Counted from the first letter of the stretch, positions 26,970-35,791 are shown. The stretch is DNA of 64,000 nt from Mangrovicella endophytica (GCF_002893625.1 NZ_PKMZ01000001.1:496001-560000), one strand, 5' to 3'. Notes: generated from the sequence alone by a model not told the origin. Made by a program: numbers and translations.

Positions 26970-27219
26970 TGGCACTCCGGTCGGCTGCTGCGGCGGGTTT
27001 GATCCTTGCGCTGCCGCCTAGGTAGCGCGGCACCGCGGCCGTTGCACCCCCGAGCGTGAGCCCGACGGCTTTCGCTGAGACCTCAGGCCATCGACGCTGC
27101 CACGGCAACGCCGGTCCTTTGAATGATGTCCTTCCCGTTCAGCTTCTGGCTACCGGATGCTGCTAGGCTTTTCCCTTGCGCCACTTTGTCGGGCGGCTGG
27201 GCAGATGCGGGGAGCAGCC

Positions 27220-28434
27220 ATGGACACGACGATGCGCGCCGACCCGGGCCATGCCGGCGCCGAGCCGCCGACGCCGTTCGGCGGCGGGCGCTTCGAGGTG
27301 CTGGACGGCTGGCGCGGCGTCTGCGCGGCCATGGTCGTCCTGTTCCACATCCCGGCACTGGGCGGGCTGCCGGAGCTGCCGCTGATCCGCGGCGGCTATC
27401 TCTTCGTCGACTTCTTCTTTGTGCTCTCCGGCTTCGTCATCACGCACGCCTATTACGCGCGACTAAGGGGTGCGGCCGATGCACGGCGTTTCGTCGTCTC
27501 GAGGCTGAAACGGACCTATCCGCTGCATCTGGCGATGCTGCTCGCCTTTTTAGCCTTCGAACTGCTCGTCCTGAAGACCAAGGGCAGCGCCGAGGCGTTC
27601 CAGGGCGGCAATTCTGTCTATGCCTTGGTGATGAACCTCCTGCAGCTCCACGCCTTCGGCACGGTCGACCAGCTCGGCTGGAACTATCCGAGTTGGAGCA
27701 TCTCGGCGGAGTTCGGCGCCTACGTGCTGTTTGCCGCCGGCATGCTCCTCCTCGGCCGCCGTGTCCCATGGCTCTTCGCCGGGGTTGTTCTCTTCGCTAC
27801 GCCCTTCCTGCTCTGGCGTGTCGGCGAGCTGGATACGACCGTCGACTTCGGATGGCTGCGCTGTCTTCTCGGCTTTTCCTGCGGCGCGCTGCTGCGCATC
27901 TTCGCCTGGCCACCGCGCGAGGCTAGTGCCCCTCGCTGCCGCGTCAGCTGGACGGCGGCCGAAGTCGCAATGCTCGCGGCCGTCGGCACCTTCGTCGTTG
28001 CGGCCGGTCACACGCCGCTTTCGATCGCCGCGCCCTTCGTCTTCACCTTCGCGGTCTACGTCTTCGCCCACGAGGCCGGCTCGGTCAGCGCCATCCTGCG
28101 CTGGCGGCTCTTCGCCTTTCTCGGCCTGATCTCCTATTCCATCTATCTCACCCACGCCTTCGTCATCTCGCGGGTGATCAATGTCGCGACGGTCGTGGAA
28201 GGCCGGCTCGGCCTGGCGTTGATGATGGAGCGGGCCGACGGCTCGAAGGCTTTCGGCCCGTCGCCGCTGGTGGAGAATGGCGCCGCCGTGGTGATCCTCG
28301 TCGCGACCATCATCGTCAGCGCAGTGACATGGCGCTTGGTCGAGCGGCCGTTCCAGAAGCTGTCGCTGTCGAAGCTGGGTCGGCGAAACCGGCCCGACGC
28401 ATCACAGCCGTCAGCCACTCCCTCCGCCGCCTGA
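27220..28434 (+). CDS. Acyltransferase family 3 (OafA-like) membrane protein
   Basis: 404-residue inner-membrane protein with about ten helices, of the acyltransferase-3 family that adds acetyl or other acyl groups to surface sugars or lipids. Signatures: RFEVLDGWRGVCAAMVVLFH with the catalytic His, YLFVDFFFVLSGFVI, RLKRTYPLHLAML and the late YSIYLTHAFV. ATG 27220 has GGGGAG about 6 bases upstream. It is divergent from the agmatinase gene and converges on the cdsA-like gene (14 bp apart). The acceptor is unknown; the nearby polysaccharide genes make a glycan likely. Confidence 0.92.
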   Translation: MDTTMRADPGHAGAEPPTPFGGGRFEVLDGWRGVCAAMVVLFHIPALGGLPELPLIRGGYLFVDFFFVLSGFVITHAYYARLRGAADARRFVVSRLKRTYPLHLAMLLAFLAFELLVLKTKGSAEAFQGGNSVYALVMNLLQLHAFGTVDQLGWNYPSWSISAEFGAYVLFAAGMLLLGRRVPWLFAGVVLFATPFLLWRVGELDTTVDFGWLRCLLGFSCGALLRIFAWPPREASAPRCRVSWTAAEVAMLAAVGTFVVAAGHTPLSIAAPFVFTFAVYVFAHEAGSVSAILRWRLFAFLGLISYSIYLTHAFVISRVINVATVVEGRLGLALMMERADGSKAFGPSPLVENGAAVVILVATIIVSAVTWRLVERPFQKLSLSKLGRRNRPDASQPSATPSAA

Positions 28435-28448
28435 GTGGCGTCACGGCC

Positions 28449-29378
28449 TCAGGGCGTGAACCAGTAGCGGGTGATGTGAAAGAGCAGCGGCGCTGCGAAA
28501 GTGATGGAATCGATGCGGTCCAGCACGCCGCCATGGCCCTCGATCAGCGTGCCCCAGTCCTTCGCCGCGAGATCGCGCTTCACCGCCGAGAGCACGAAGC
28601 CGCCGAAGAAGCCCGCGATCACGATCGCCGTCGCAACGCCGGCCGCCTGCAGCGGCGAGAACGGCGTCAGCGGGTGGAGCAGGGTGCCGATCGCGATGGC
28701 CGAGAGGCCGCCGCCGGCGAGCCCCTCGATCGTTTTGGACGGGCTGATATTGGGCGAGAAACGGTGCCGGCCGAATAGCTTGCCGAAGACATATTGCAGC
28801 ACATCGCTGAGTTGCACTACGATGATGAGGTAGAGGAACAGCAGCGTCGGATCGGTGTCGATGTCGAGGATCAGCAGCGCCGGAGCGTGGCTGACGGCGT
28901 AGACGCACAGCATCAGCCCCCACTGTACCTTGGCGCTGCGGCCGAGGAAGTCGGACGTCTCGCCCGCGAGCGTCGCGATCGCCGCAAGACCCAGGAAGGC
29001 ATAGACCGGGATCAGGATCGAGAAGAGGCCGTACCAGGCTGTGCCGAGCAGCAGATACTGCAGCGGCAACAGCACGAAGAAGGACAGGAAGAGCGGCCGG
29101 TGATCCCCGGGCCGCGACGGCGTCAGCGTCCAGAACTCACGCAAGGCGACGAAGGACAGGAAGGCGAACAGGATCACCGTTGCCGTCGGGCCGATGATGA
29201 CGGCGGCGCCGACCACGAAGGCCATGATCCACCAGGATCGCGTCCGGGCGTTGAGGTTGGCGATCGTCGCCCGTGACTCGGGTGTCGCCGCGCGGCGGGC
29301 GAGGATCGTGCCGGCGATGGAAGCGATGGTCAGGACGGCGAGGATGCCGGCGATGACGACGAGAAGCGTCCCGTTCAT
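28449..29378 (-). CDS. Phosphatidate cytidylyltransferase (CdsA family, YnbB-like)
   Basis: 309-residue membrane enzyme with about eight helices forming CDP-diacylglycerol from phosphatidate and CTP. The CdsA signature is complete: QLSDVLQYVFGKLFGRHRFS followed by PNISPSKTIEGLAGG. The C terminus VLDRIDSITFAAPLLFH is the usual closing motif. Its ATG overlaps the acyltransferase stop by 4 bases (ATGA), so it is the last gene of a three-gene lipid operon. This may be a second, pathway-specific CDP-diglyceride synthase and not the main CdsA. Confidence 0.93.
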   Translation of the reverse strand: MNGTLLVVIAGILAVLTIASIAGTILARRAATPESRATIANLNARTRSWWIMAFVVGAAVIIGPTATVILFAFLSFVALREFWTLTPSRPGDHRPLFLSFFVLLPLQYLLLGTAWYGLFSILIPVYAFLGLAAIATLAGETSDFLGRSAKVQWGLMLCVYAVSHAPALLILDIDTDPTLLFLYLIIVVQLSDVLQYVFGKLFGRHRFSPNISPSKTIEGLAGGGLSAIAIGTLLHPLTPFSPLQAAGVATAIVIAGFFGGFVLSAVKRDLAAKDWGTLIEGHGGVLDRIDSITFAAPLLFHITRYWFTP

Positions 29379-29995
29379 CGTGCCACCCTCCGGGTGTCGA
29401 GATCGACGACCGCCTGGCGGGCACGGGCGAGGAACGCCTCCTTCGGCTCGTCCGCGATCCGCTCCAGTGGCGCGCCGAAGCGGGCGGTGCAGGTGATCGG
29501 CACGACGAGGAAGCTGCCTTTCGGCATGATACGCGCGAGATTGTCGAGGTGCACGGGCACCAACTCGGCCTTGGGCACCTGACGTGCCAGATGGAACAGC
29601 CCACTCTTGAAGCTGCCGATCGCGTCACCCTGACCCCGTGTCCCTTCGGGGAAGATCAGGACGGAATCGCCGCTGGCCAGCGCCGCCAGCACCGGGCCGA
29701 GCGGATCCTCTGCGCTTTCGCGGCGGCGGTCGATCAAGACGGAGCGCAGGCAATCCTCGGCGATGAAGCGGTGGAAGCGAGTCCTGGCCCAGTAATCGCG
29801 CGCTGCGACGGGATGGGTACGCCGCCGCAGCGCCGGCGGCAGGCAGGCGAGCACCGCCAGCGTGTCGAAGTGGCTGGCGTGATTGGCAAAATAGATGCGC
29901 TGCCGCTCCACGGGCCGGGCGCCTGCCCATTCCGCGCGGGCGCCGATGAGGAGGCGGATGCCGGCGATCAGGAGGTAGCGGACGAGGTCGATCAT
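29375..29995 (-). CDS. PlsC-type lysophospholipid acyltransferase
   Basis: 206-residue 1-acylglycerol-3-phosphate O-acyltransferase family protein. The catalytic NHASHFD motif (residues 38-44), the phosphate-binding IFPEGTRGQGD and a final VPVHLDN segment match the PlsC family. One N-terminal membrane helix. ATG 29995 overlaps the stop of the upstream CDP-alcohol transferase by 4 bases. Middle gene of the lipid operon, which could supply its own phosphatidate. Confidence 0.92.
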   Translation of the reverse strand: MIDLVRYLLIAGIRLLIGARAEWAGARPVERQRIYFANHASHFDTLAVLACLPPALRRRTHPVAARDYWARTRFHRFIAEDCLRSVLIDRRRESAEDPLGPVLAALASGDSVLIFPEGTRGQGDAIGSFKSGLFHLARQVPKAELVPVHLDNLARIMPKGSFLVVPITCTARFGAPLERIADEPKEAFLARARQAVVDLDTRRVAR

Positions 29996-30678
29996 GCCGC
30001 GCGCTCCAGTTGGCGCGCGATTGTGACTGTGCGGGTGATGCAGGTGACGAGGCTTCCGGCGGTGATGATCGCCAGCGCTGCCGTCAGGGCATAGCGGCTG
30101 CCCAGCGTCCACGCCTCAATGGCGGCAGCCACGAGGCCGAGCGTCAGCAGGGCCATGCGGCGCTGCTTGGCCATGATGCCGCTGAAATCCTGAAGGAGGC
30201 CGAGCGAGCCGCCGAGGACGCGGACGTAGGCCGTCAGCGCCGCGAGGAGCGCGGCGGCCCAGCCGAGCCACGGCAGGCCGACGGCATAGCCCGGCGCGAC
30301 CAGGAGAAGGCTGTCGGCGACCCGGTCGGGGAACTCGTTGTAGATCGCGCCGACGGCCGACTTCTTGCCGCCCTCGATTGCCACCATGCCATCGAGGAGG
30401 TTGCAGAGGAGCCGGAGCTGCACACAGAGGGCCGCAGCGAGCCACCATAAAGGAGTGCCGGGCAGGATCGTCGCGGCCGCACCGAGCGCAGCGAAGACGA
30501 CGGAAAGCACCGAGATCTGGTTCGGCGTGACGGCGCCTCGCGCCAACGTCGCGGCGAGGCGGATCATCAGGGGTGACGAGCGGCTCGCCAGCGGCCTGCG
30601 GGCCGGCTCGGTGGTGCCCGGGCCGTGTGGATGGGAGACGTCGCCTGTCATGCCTGCTGCCGTGTTCTCATGCGGCAT
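29992..30678 (-). CDS. CDP-alcohol phosphatidyltransferase family protein (YnbA-like)
   Basis: 228-residue membrane protein with about six helices. The CDP-alcohol transferase motif is recognisable but altered: in the canonical D-x2-D-G-x2-A-R-x8-G-x3-D-x3-D the first Asp is Asn93 (CNLLDGMVA), the Arg is Ile101 and the third Asp is Asn114 (GAIYNEFPDRVAD), while Asp96 and Asp118 remain. Two usual metal ligands are therefore Asn. It leads the operon with the PlsC- and CdsA-type genes; the layout recalls E. coli ynbAB. The alcohol head group is unknown. ATG 30678 is preferred; ATG 30651 is possible. Confidence 0.85.
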   Translation of the reverse strand: MPHENTAAGMTGDVSHPHGPGTTEPARRPLASRSSPLMIRLAATLARGAVTPNQISVLSVVFAALGAAATILPGTPLWWLAAALCVQLRLLCNLLDGMVAIEGGKKSAVGAIYNEFPDRVADSLLLVAPGYAVGLPWLGWAAALLAALTAYVRVLGGSLGLLQDFSGIMAKQRRMALLTLGLVAAAIEAWTLGSRYALTAALAIITAGSLVTCITRTVTIARQLERAA

Positions 30679-30782
30679 GATCCAAGCATCTTTAGCCGGC
30701 GCGCGACAGGCGCCGAGGCTGCCGCTGCGGCAGCACCGTGCCGCTGTCCACAGGCGATGGCGACGCGCCAAGGCTACGCGCC

Positions 30783-30813
30783 AAAAAAGAAGGCCGCGGA
30801 CAATGCCGCGGCC
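30783..30813 (-). terminator. Rho-independent terminator of rplM-rpsI
   Basis: Read on the minus strand, GGCCGCGG-CATTGT-CCGCGGCC is a perfect 8-bp GC stem followed by TTCTTTTTT, about 40 bases after the rpsI stop. It separates the ribosomal operon from the lipid operon downstream. Confidence 0.85.
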
Positions 30814-30851
30814 TGCAGTAGCTTGAAGATCGACGCCCGAAGGCGCGGCGA

Positions 30852-31328
30852 TCAGCGCTTGGAGAACTGGAAGGACCGACGGGCCTTCGCCTTGCCGTAC
30901 TTCTTGCGCTCGACGACGCGCGGATCGCGGGTCAGGAAGCCGCCCTTCTTCAGAACCGCGCGAAGCGCCGGCTCGTAATAGGTGAGGGCGCGCGAAATGC
31001 CGTGGCGCACCGCGCCGGCCTGGCCGGAGAGGCCGCCGCCGGTGACGGTCGCGACGATGTCGTACTGGCCGTCACGGGCCGCTGCAACGATCGGCTGGCG
31101 CAGCACCATCTGGAGAACCGGCCGCGCGAAGTAGGCGGAGAAGTCCTTCTCGTTGACGATGATCTTGCCGGTGCCGGGCTTCACCCAAACACGGGCGACG
31201 GCGTCCTTGCGCTTGCCGGTGGCATAGGCGCGGCCGCTGGCGTCGAGCTTCTGCACATGGACCGGAGCCTCGGCCTCGCCGGAGGCAGCGCCGGTGTTGA
31301 GAGCCTGGAGCGACGAAAGCTGAGACAT
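30852..31328 (-). CDS. rpsI: 30S ribosomal protein S9
   Basis: 158-residue S9. Typical segments are [40 protein letters not shown] and the basic tail ending F-S-K-R that reaches the P site. An N-terminal extension of about 25 residues is usual in Alphaproteobacteria. The ATG overlaps the rplM stop (TAATG), so the two are translationally coupled. Confidence 0.98.
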   Translation of the reverse strand: MSQLSSLQALNTGAASGEAEAPVHVQKLDASGRAYATGKRKDAVARVWVKPGTGKIIVNEKDFSAYFARPVLQMVLRQPIVAAARDGQYDIVATVTGGGLSGQAGAVRHGISRALTYYEPALRAVLKKGGFLTRDPRVVERKKYGKAKARRSFQFSKR

Positions 31329-31792
31329 TATGCGGCCCTCGCATTCTTGGAGTTCATCGCGCGGACGTCGAGCGTCTCGGGGGTCTGCGCCTGGTGCGGA
31401 TGCTCGGCGCCGGCATAGACGCGCAGGTTCTTGAGCTGGCGACGGCCGAGCGGGCCGCGCGGCAGCATGCGCTCCACGGCCTTCTCGACGACGCGCTCGG
31501 GGAAGCGGCCCTCGAGGATCTCGCGCGCCTTGCGCTCCTTGACGCCGCCGGGATGGCCGGTGTGCCAGTAGTAGGTCTTGTCGGTGTACTTCTTGCCCGT
31601 CAGCACGACCTTGTCGGCGTTGACGATGATGACGTTGTCGCCGTCGTCGATATGCGGGGTGAAGGTCGGCTTATGCTTGCCGCGGAGACGCAGCGCGACG
31701 AGGGAGGCGAGGCGGCCGACGACAAGCCCTTCGGCGTCGATCAGAATCCACTTCTTCTCCACCGTCTCGTTCTTTTGCGAGAAGGTCTTCAT
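31328..31792 (-). CDS. rplM: 50S ribosomal protein L13
   Basis: 154-residue L13 with [36 protein letters not shown] and the GHPGG and [10 protein letters not shown] motifs. ATG 31792 is the standard L13 start ([15 protein letters not shown]). First gene of the rplM-rpsI operon; a promoter-like sequence lies about 90 bp upstream. Confidence 0.98.
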   Translation of the reverse strand: MKTFSQKNETVEKKWILIDAEGLVVGRLASLVALRLRGKHKPTFTPHIDDGDNVIIVNADKVVLTGKKYTDKTYYWHTGHPGGVKERKAREILEGRFPERVVEKAVERMLPRGPLGRRQLKNLRVYAGAEHPHQAQTPETLDVRAMNSKNARAA

Positions 31793-31872
31793 GGTCGAAC
31801 CCTTGGGTAATGGCTGCGGCTCAGCACCGCTATACGAAAAGGGCGGCCCGGAGGCCGCTCTCAAGGTGGTGC

Positions 31873-31901
31873 TGTTAAAGCTTGGATGACGTGCCGTCAA
31901 G
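31873..31901 (-). promoter_or_regulatory. Putative rplM-rpsI promoter
   Basis: On the minus strand, CTTGACG is followed after 15-16 bases by CTTTAACA, close to the alphaproteobacterial housekeeping promoter. It is about 85-105 bases upstream of the rplM ATG, leaving a leader long enough for ribosomal autoregulation. Assigned by eye. Confidence 0.5.
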
Positions 31902-31940
31902 CGCATTGTGACGGTTGCTTCAGGCCATAGGCCATAGAAA

Positions 31941-31967
31941 ACAATACCTTAGCTATAGAGGTATTGT
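31941..31967 (-). terminator. AT-rich perfect inverted repeat after the EAL gene
   Basis: ACAATACCT and AGGTATTGT pair over 9 bp around TAGCTATAG, 22 bases beyond the EAL stop. On the minus strand the stem is followed by TTTTC, so it may terminate that gene. Its AT-rich composition and the neighbouring tandem GGCCATA repeat (31923-31936) also fit an operator in the rplM upstream region. Confidence 0.45.
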
Positions 31968-31988
31968 GATACCACAGAAATCGTACGC

Positions 31989-33116
31989 TCACCCCCGTTG
32001 CGGCTGGAGTGTCATGATGCGCCTCAGCCCATTCTGGAGCTTCTGTCGCGAAGCACCGAACCGCGCCTCGATGGCCTCCTTGTGCGCGATAAACTCGGCC
32101 GCGGGGACCGGACGGCTGAAGTAGTAGCCCTGGATCAGCCGGCATCCCGCCTTCCGGAGAAAGGCGAGCTCGCGCCGCGTCTCGACGCCTTCGGCCTGCA
32201 CTTCGAGGCCGAGCCGCTCGCCCAGTTGGATGAGCGAAGAGCAGATGGCCTGCAACTTGCCCTGCCGATCGACGCCGGCGACGAAGTCGCAGTCGAGCTT
32301 CAGCTTGTCGAAGGGCAGCTCCTTCAGGCAGGACATGCTGGCAAAGCCCTGGCCGAAATCGTCGAGGGCGAGGCGGACGCCGCTCTCCTTCAGGGACGAG
32401 AGGAGGGCGGCAATGGCCGGAAGATCCTCGATCTCGGCGGTTTCCGTCAGCTCGATTTCGATGCGAGAGGGATCGACGGCGTGGCGAGCAAGATGCTCTC
32501 TTGTCGTCGCGCAGAAATCCGGCTGCACCAACTGCTTGGCCGACACATTGATCGACAGCGACAGGTCATCGAGCCCCGCTTTGGACCAGCGTGTCAGCTG
32601 TTCCAGGGCCGTCGCGATCACCCAGTCGCCGAGCGGCTGGATCAGCCCCACCCGCTCCGCCAGCGGCACGAACCGGCAGGGCGGAACCATGCCGAGACGT
32701 GGATGCCGCCAGCGCACCAGGGCCTCGGCGCCTGTGACCTTGCCGCGCGAGAGATCGATTACCGGCTGATAGTGAAGGGTGAGGCTGCCATTCGCGATGG
32801 CCTCCGCCAGGTCTTCGGCGAGTTCGATGTCCTCATCCGTCGTGGATCGCTCCCCGGAGCGGTGAAGAACAACAGGCTTGCGGGTCCGCGAACCGGCTTC
32901 GGCTTTCCGCAGTATCAGCGTCGAGCCCACCAGGCTGACCATACCGACAAGAACGGAAAGGACGATCGCCGATTGCCCGTTCGCCGCCTGGTTAGTCGCG
33001 ACGATCGTCGAAAGACCGATCAAGACGAAGACAGGACGCAGTGGTTTTGAGGTGAACCACAGCGGCCGCCGCCGCTGCAATGCTGTCGATGATGCGTAGT
33101 TCGGCTGCTCCGACAT
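31989..33116 (-). CDS. Membrane-anchored EAL-domain c-di-GMP phosphodiesterase
   Basis: 375-residue protein with two N-terminal membrane helices (about residues 27-43 and 49-67), a short linker and one EAL domain (about 95-350). Catalytic elements are present: [42 protein letters not shown] (the usual loop-6 Thr is Gln), [15 protein letters not shown] and IQGYYFSRP. There is no GGDEF domain, so it should only degrade c-di-GMP. ATG 33116 has GAGG 5 bases upstream; the in-frame extension to 33263 lacks support. Confidence 0.9.
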   Translation of the reverse strand: MSEQPNYASSTALQRRRPLWFTSKPLRPVFVLIGLSTIVATNQAANGQSAIVLSVLVGMVSLVGSTLILRKAEAGSRTRKPVVLHRSGERSTTDEDIELAEDLAEAIANGSLTLHYQPVIDLSRGKVTGAEALVRWRHPRLGMVPPCRFVPLAERVGLIQPLGDWVIATALEQLTRWSKAGLDDLSLSINVSAKQLVQPDFCATTREHLARHAVDPSRIEIELTETAEIEDLPAIAALLSSLKESGVRLALDDFGQGFASMSCLKELPFDKLKLDCDFVAGVDRQGKLQAICSSLIQLGERLGLEVQAEGVETRRELAFLRKAGCRLIQGYYFSRPVPAAEFIAHKEAIEARFGASRQKLQNGLRRIMTLQPQRG

Positions 33117-33539
33117 CAGAACCTCGATCGATCCCCCGAGCGGCGGCAGGCGCGAGGCGCTCTGCGGCCGTTGCAAAGCTTGCCGGCGGATGATCATGGC
33201 GCAGCTCCGCAAAGGCGGGGCCTTCGCTTGGCATACGCCACGGTGAGGCCGCTTCGCACCCACGCCTGCCAGGCGGTGCGGATCGACCCTGCACGCTATC
33301 CCGCAAGCTTCGATAGCTGACCAACAGACTCTCGGGCCGGGAAGTTCCGCAGGGTTAGTACCCGCTGCGGTTATGGTAACCGCATCATTAACGGATGCTG
33401 CAGACGCAGAGCGTCATCGGCTTTCGGTCGAGTTTGGCGACTTCGCGTCTTTCCGGTAGCGTCCGCGCCTTCACGCTTACCGCGCGGTAATGGGCGGTCC
33501 GCGGGATCTTGGACAGCAGGGCAGGAGACGGGGACGGAA
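33117..33539. other. 423-bp divergent intergenic region with two palindromes
   Basis: No gene is visible between the EAL start and the ECHDC3-like start. It contains GCGGTTA-TGG-TAACCGC at 33367-33383 and the perfect 14-bp palindrome TTACCGCGCGGTAA at 33477-33490. No clear sigma-70 boxes could be assigned with confidence. Confidence 0.6.
33477..33490. promoter_or_regulatory. 14-bp palindrome, candidate operator
   Basis: TTACCGCGCGGTAA is a perfect palindrome 50 bp upstream of the ECHDC3-like ATG, a position and shape typical of TetR-family operators. No regulator gene lies beside it. Confidence 0.4.
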
Positions 33540-34358
33540 ATGGCCGACATATTGGAGATGGGGATCACCGCACGGCATCCCGTCGACATCCAGCGGGCCG
33601 ACGGAATCATCCGGATCGTCCTGTCGAGCCCGCCATCGAACGCGCTTTCGGTGGCGATGCTGGACGCGCTGATTGTCGCGCTCGATGAGGCATCGGCCGC
33701 CCCGAGCTGCCGCGTCGTCATCATCGCCGCGGTCGGCCCAGTCTTCTCGGCCGGGCATGACCTCAAGGAGCTGACGGCGCACCGGAGCGACGATGACGCA
33801 GGACGGGCCTTCTTCACCGCCACGATGGCGCGATCGGCCGAGCTGATGCAGGCCATCTCGCGTCACCGCTGTCCTGTGATCGCCGAGGTGAACGGCCTCG
33901 CGACCGCGGCAGGCTGCCAACTCGTCGCCAGCTGTGATCTGGCCATCGCGTCGGAAGAGGCGACTTTCTGCACGCCCGGCGTCAATATCGGCCTCTTCTG
34001 CTCGGCGCCGGCCGTGGCGCTCTCGCGCAACCTGTCGCGCAAGCATGCGATGGAGATGCTCCTCACCGGTGAGACCATCGACGCGCGCTCGGCGCGCGAC
34101 TTCGGCCTCGTCAACCGTGTCGTGCCGCCCGAATATCTCGGTACCGTGGTGGGGAAATACGCGACCATGATCGCGTCGAAGTCGGCAGCTGCCATTCAAT
34201 CCGGCAAGGCGGCGTTCCACCGGCAGGCCGACATGGATCTTGGCGACGCCTATGCTGACGCATCTGCCGCCATGGTCGACGGTCTGCTGACGCCGGACGC
34301 GGAGGAGGGGATCGCCGCCTTCGTCGAAAAGCGCCAGCCGGTCTGGCCGCACGACTGA
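33540..34358 (+). CDS. Enoyl-CoA hydratase/isomerase-family protein, ECHDC3-like
   Basis: 272-residue crotonase-fold protein. The oxyanion-hole segments are visible (SAGHDLKEL and NGLATAAGCQLVASCDLAIA). The two glutamates used by true enoyl-CoA hydratases are absent: GGGCE reads AAGCQ, and the later Q-P-E position reads T-P-G (FCTPGVNIGLFCS). The same NGLATAAGCQ and TPGVN signatures are known from the ECHDC3 subgroup, so this is probably not a classic beta-oxidation hydratase. It stands alone between the EAL gene and metY. Confidence 0.85.
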   Translation: MADILEMGITARHPVDIQRADGIIRIVLSSPPSNALSVAMLDALIVALDEASAAPSCRVVIIAAVGPVFSAGHDLKELTAHRSDDDAGRAFFTATMARSAELMQAISRHRCPVIAEVNGLATAAGCQLVASCDLAIASEEATFCTPGVNIGLFCSAPAVALSRNLSRKHAMEMLLTGETIDARSARDFGLVNRVVPPEYLGTVVGKYATMIASKSAAAIQSGKAAFHRQADMDLGDAYADASAAMVDGLLTPDAEEGIAAFVEKRQPVWPHD

Positions 34359-34429
34359 GCTCTGGCGGAACTAGTTCCCGCATAACCAGCCTGATCGGGT
34401 CAAAGACCCTATGATGCCATGCAAGAAGA

Positions 34430-34454
34430 GGCAGGCTTCGCTTTGACGCCTGCC
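34430..34454 (+). promoter_or_regulatory. Hairpin in the metY leader
   Basis: GGCAGGC and GCCTGCC form a perfect 7-bp stem around an 11-base loop, 56 bp before the metY ATG; a smaller GGGTC-AAA-GACCC hairpin lies upstream (34397-34409). Two stacked hairpins ahead of a methionine gene suggest a regulated leader, but I do not recognise a known SAM riboswitch. Confidence 0.35.
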
Positions 34455-34510
34455 GCTCGAATGACGAGAATGATCCATCGGCCGATGCCGGTGCAGAGGA
34501 GGAACCCGAC

Positions 34511-35791
34511 ATGAGCAACTCACCGAGCTTCGAGACACTGGCGGTTCATGCCGGAGCGCAGCCGGACCCGGCGACGGGCGCGCGCGCGACGCCGATCTAC
34601 CAGACGACCTCCTTCGTCTTCGACGATGTCGATCATGCCGCGGCTCTCTTCGGCCTCCAGCAGTTCGGCAACATCTATACCCGCATCATGAACCCGACGC
34701 AGGCGGTGCTGGAGGAGCGCGTCGCCGCGCTCGAAGGCGGCACGGCGGCGCTCGCCGTCGCCTCGGGACATGCCGCGCAGCTGATCGCCTTCCACGCGCT
34801 GATGCAGCCGGGCGACGAGTTCATCGCATCAAAGAAGCTCTATGGCGGCTCGATCAACCAGTTCGGCCAGTCCTTCAAGTCCTTTGACTGGCGGGTGAAG
34901 TGGGCCGATCCGGACGACCTCTCCAGCTTCGAGACCGCGATCACGGAGCGGACGCGTGCGATCTTCATCGAATCGATCGCCAATCCCGGCGGCGTCGTCG
35001 TCGACATCCAGGCAATCGCCGACATCGCGCATCGCCACGGCCTGCCGCTGATCGTCGACAACACGCTGGCAACGCCCTATCTCTGCCGGCCGATCGAGCA
35101 CGGCGCCGACATCGTCATCCATTCGCTGACGAAGTTCATGGGCGGCCACGGCAATTCGATGGGTGGCGTCATCGTCGACGGCGGCACCTTCGACTGGTCG
35201 GCCTCCGGCCACTATCCCGTCCTGTCGCAGCCGCGGCCCGAGTATAACGGCCTCGTGCTGCATGAGACATTCGGCAACTTCGCCTTTGCCATCGCCTGCC
35301 GTGTCCTCGGCCTGCGCGATCTCGGCCCCGCGATCTCGCCCTTCAACGCCTTCATGATCCTGACCGGCATCGAGACTCTGCCGTTGCGCATGCAGCGCCA
35401 CAGCGACAATGCCAAAGCCGTCGCGGAGTACCTGGCATCGCACGATAAGGTCGGCTGGGTGTCCTATGCCGGGCTCGAAAGCGATCCTTACCATGCGTTG
35501 ATGCAGAGATATGCGCCGAAGGGCGCGGGCGCGGTGCTTACCTTCGGCCTGAAGGGCGGCTACGATGCCGGCGTCGGCTTCGTGCAGGCGCTGGAGCTGT
35601 TCTCGCATCTTGCCAATATCGGCGATACGCGCTCACTGGTCATCCATCCGGCCTCAACCACGCATCGGCAGCTCGCCGACGAGCAGAAGAAGAGCGCCGG
35701 CGCCGGACCGGACGTGGTTCGTCTGTCCGTCGGCATCGAAAGCGTTGCCGACATCATCGCCGATCTCGATCAGGCCCTCGCCAAGATCTGA
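34511..35791 (+). CDS. metY: O-acetylhomoserine aminocarboxypropyltransferase (sulfhydrylase)
   Basis: 426-residue PLP enzyme of the Cys/Met metabolism family making homocysteine from O-acetylhomoserine and sulfide. SFETLAVHAGAQPD at the N terminus, YTRIMNPTQAVLEERVAALE, the PLP lysine in HSLTKFMGGHG, and SLVIHPASTTHRQL are diagnostic. Length matches MetY more than the shorter MetZ/MetB. A GAGGAGG ribosome site precedes the ATG by about 8 bases. Confidence 0.95.
   Translation: MSNSPSFETLAVHAGAQPDPATGARATPIYQTTSFVFDDVDHAAALFGLQQFGNIYTRIMNPTQAVLEERVAALEGGTAALAVASGHAAQLIAFHALMQPGDEFIASKKLYGGSINQFGQSFKSFDWRVKWADPDDLSSFETAITERTRAIFIESIANPGGVVVDIQAIADIAHRHGLPLIVDNTLATPYLCRPIEHGADIVIHSLTKFMGGHGNSMGGVIVDGGTFDWSASGHYPVLSQPRPEYNGLVLHETFGNFAFAIACRVLGLRDLGPAISPFNAFMILTGIETLPLRMQRHSDNAKAVAEYLASHDKVGWVSYAGLESDPYHALMQRYAPKGAGAVLTFGLKGGYDAGVGFVQALELFSHLANIGDTRSLVIHPASTTHRQLADEQKKSAGAGPDVVRLSVGIESVADIIADLDQALAKI

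Noticed and set aside
34359-34510. SAM-II riboswitch upstream of metY
   Set aside because: The conserved P1/pseudoknot core with its A/U-rich joining segments is not seen; only unrelated hairpins are present.
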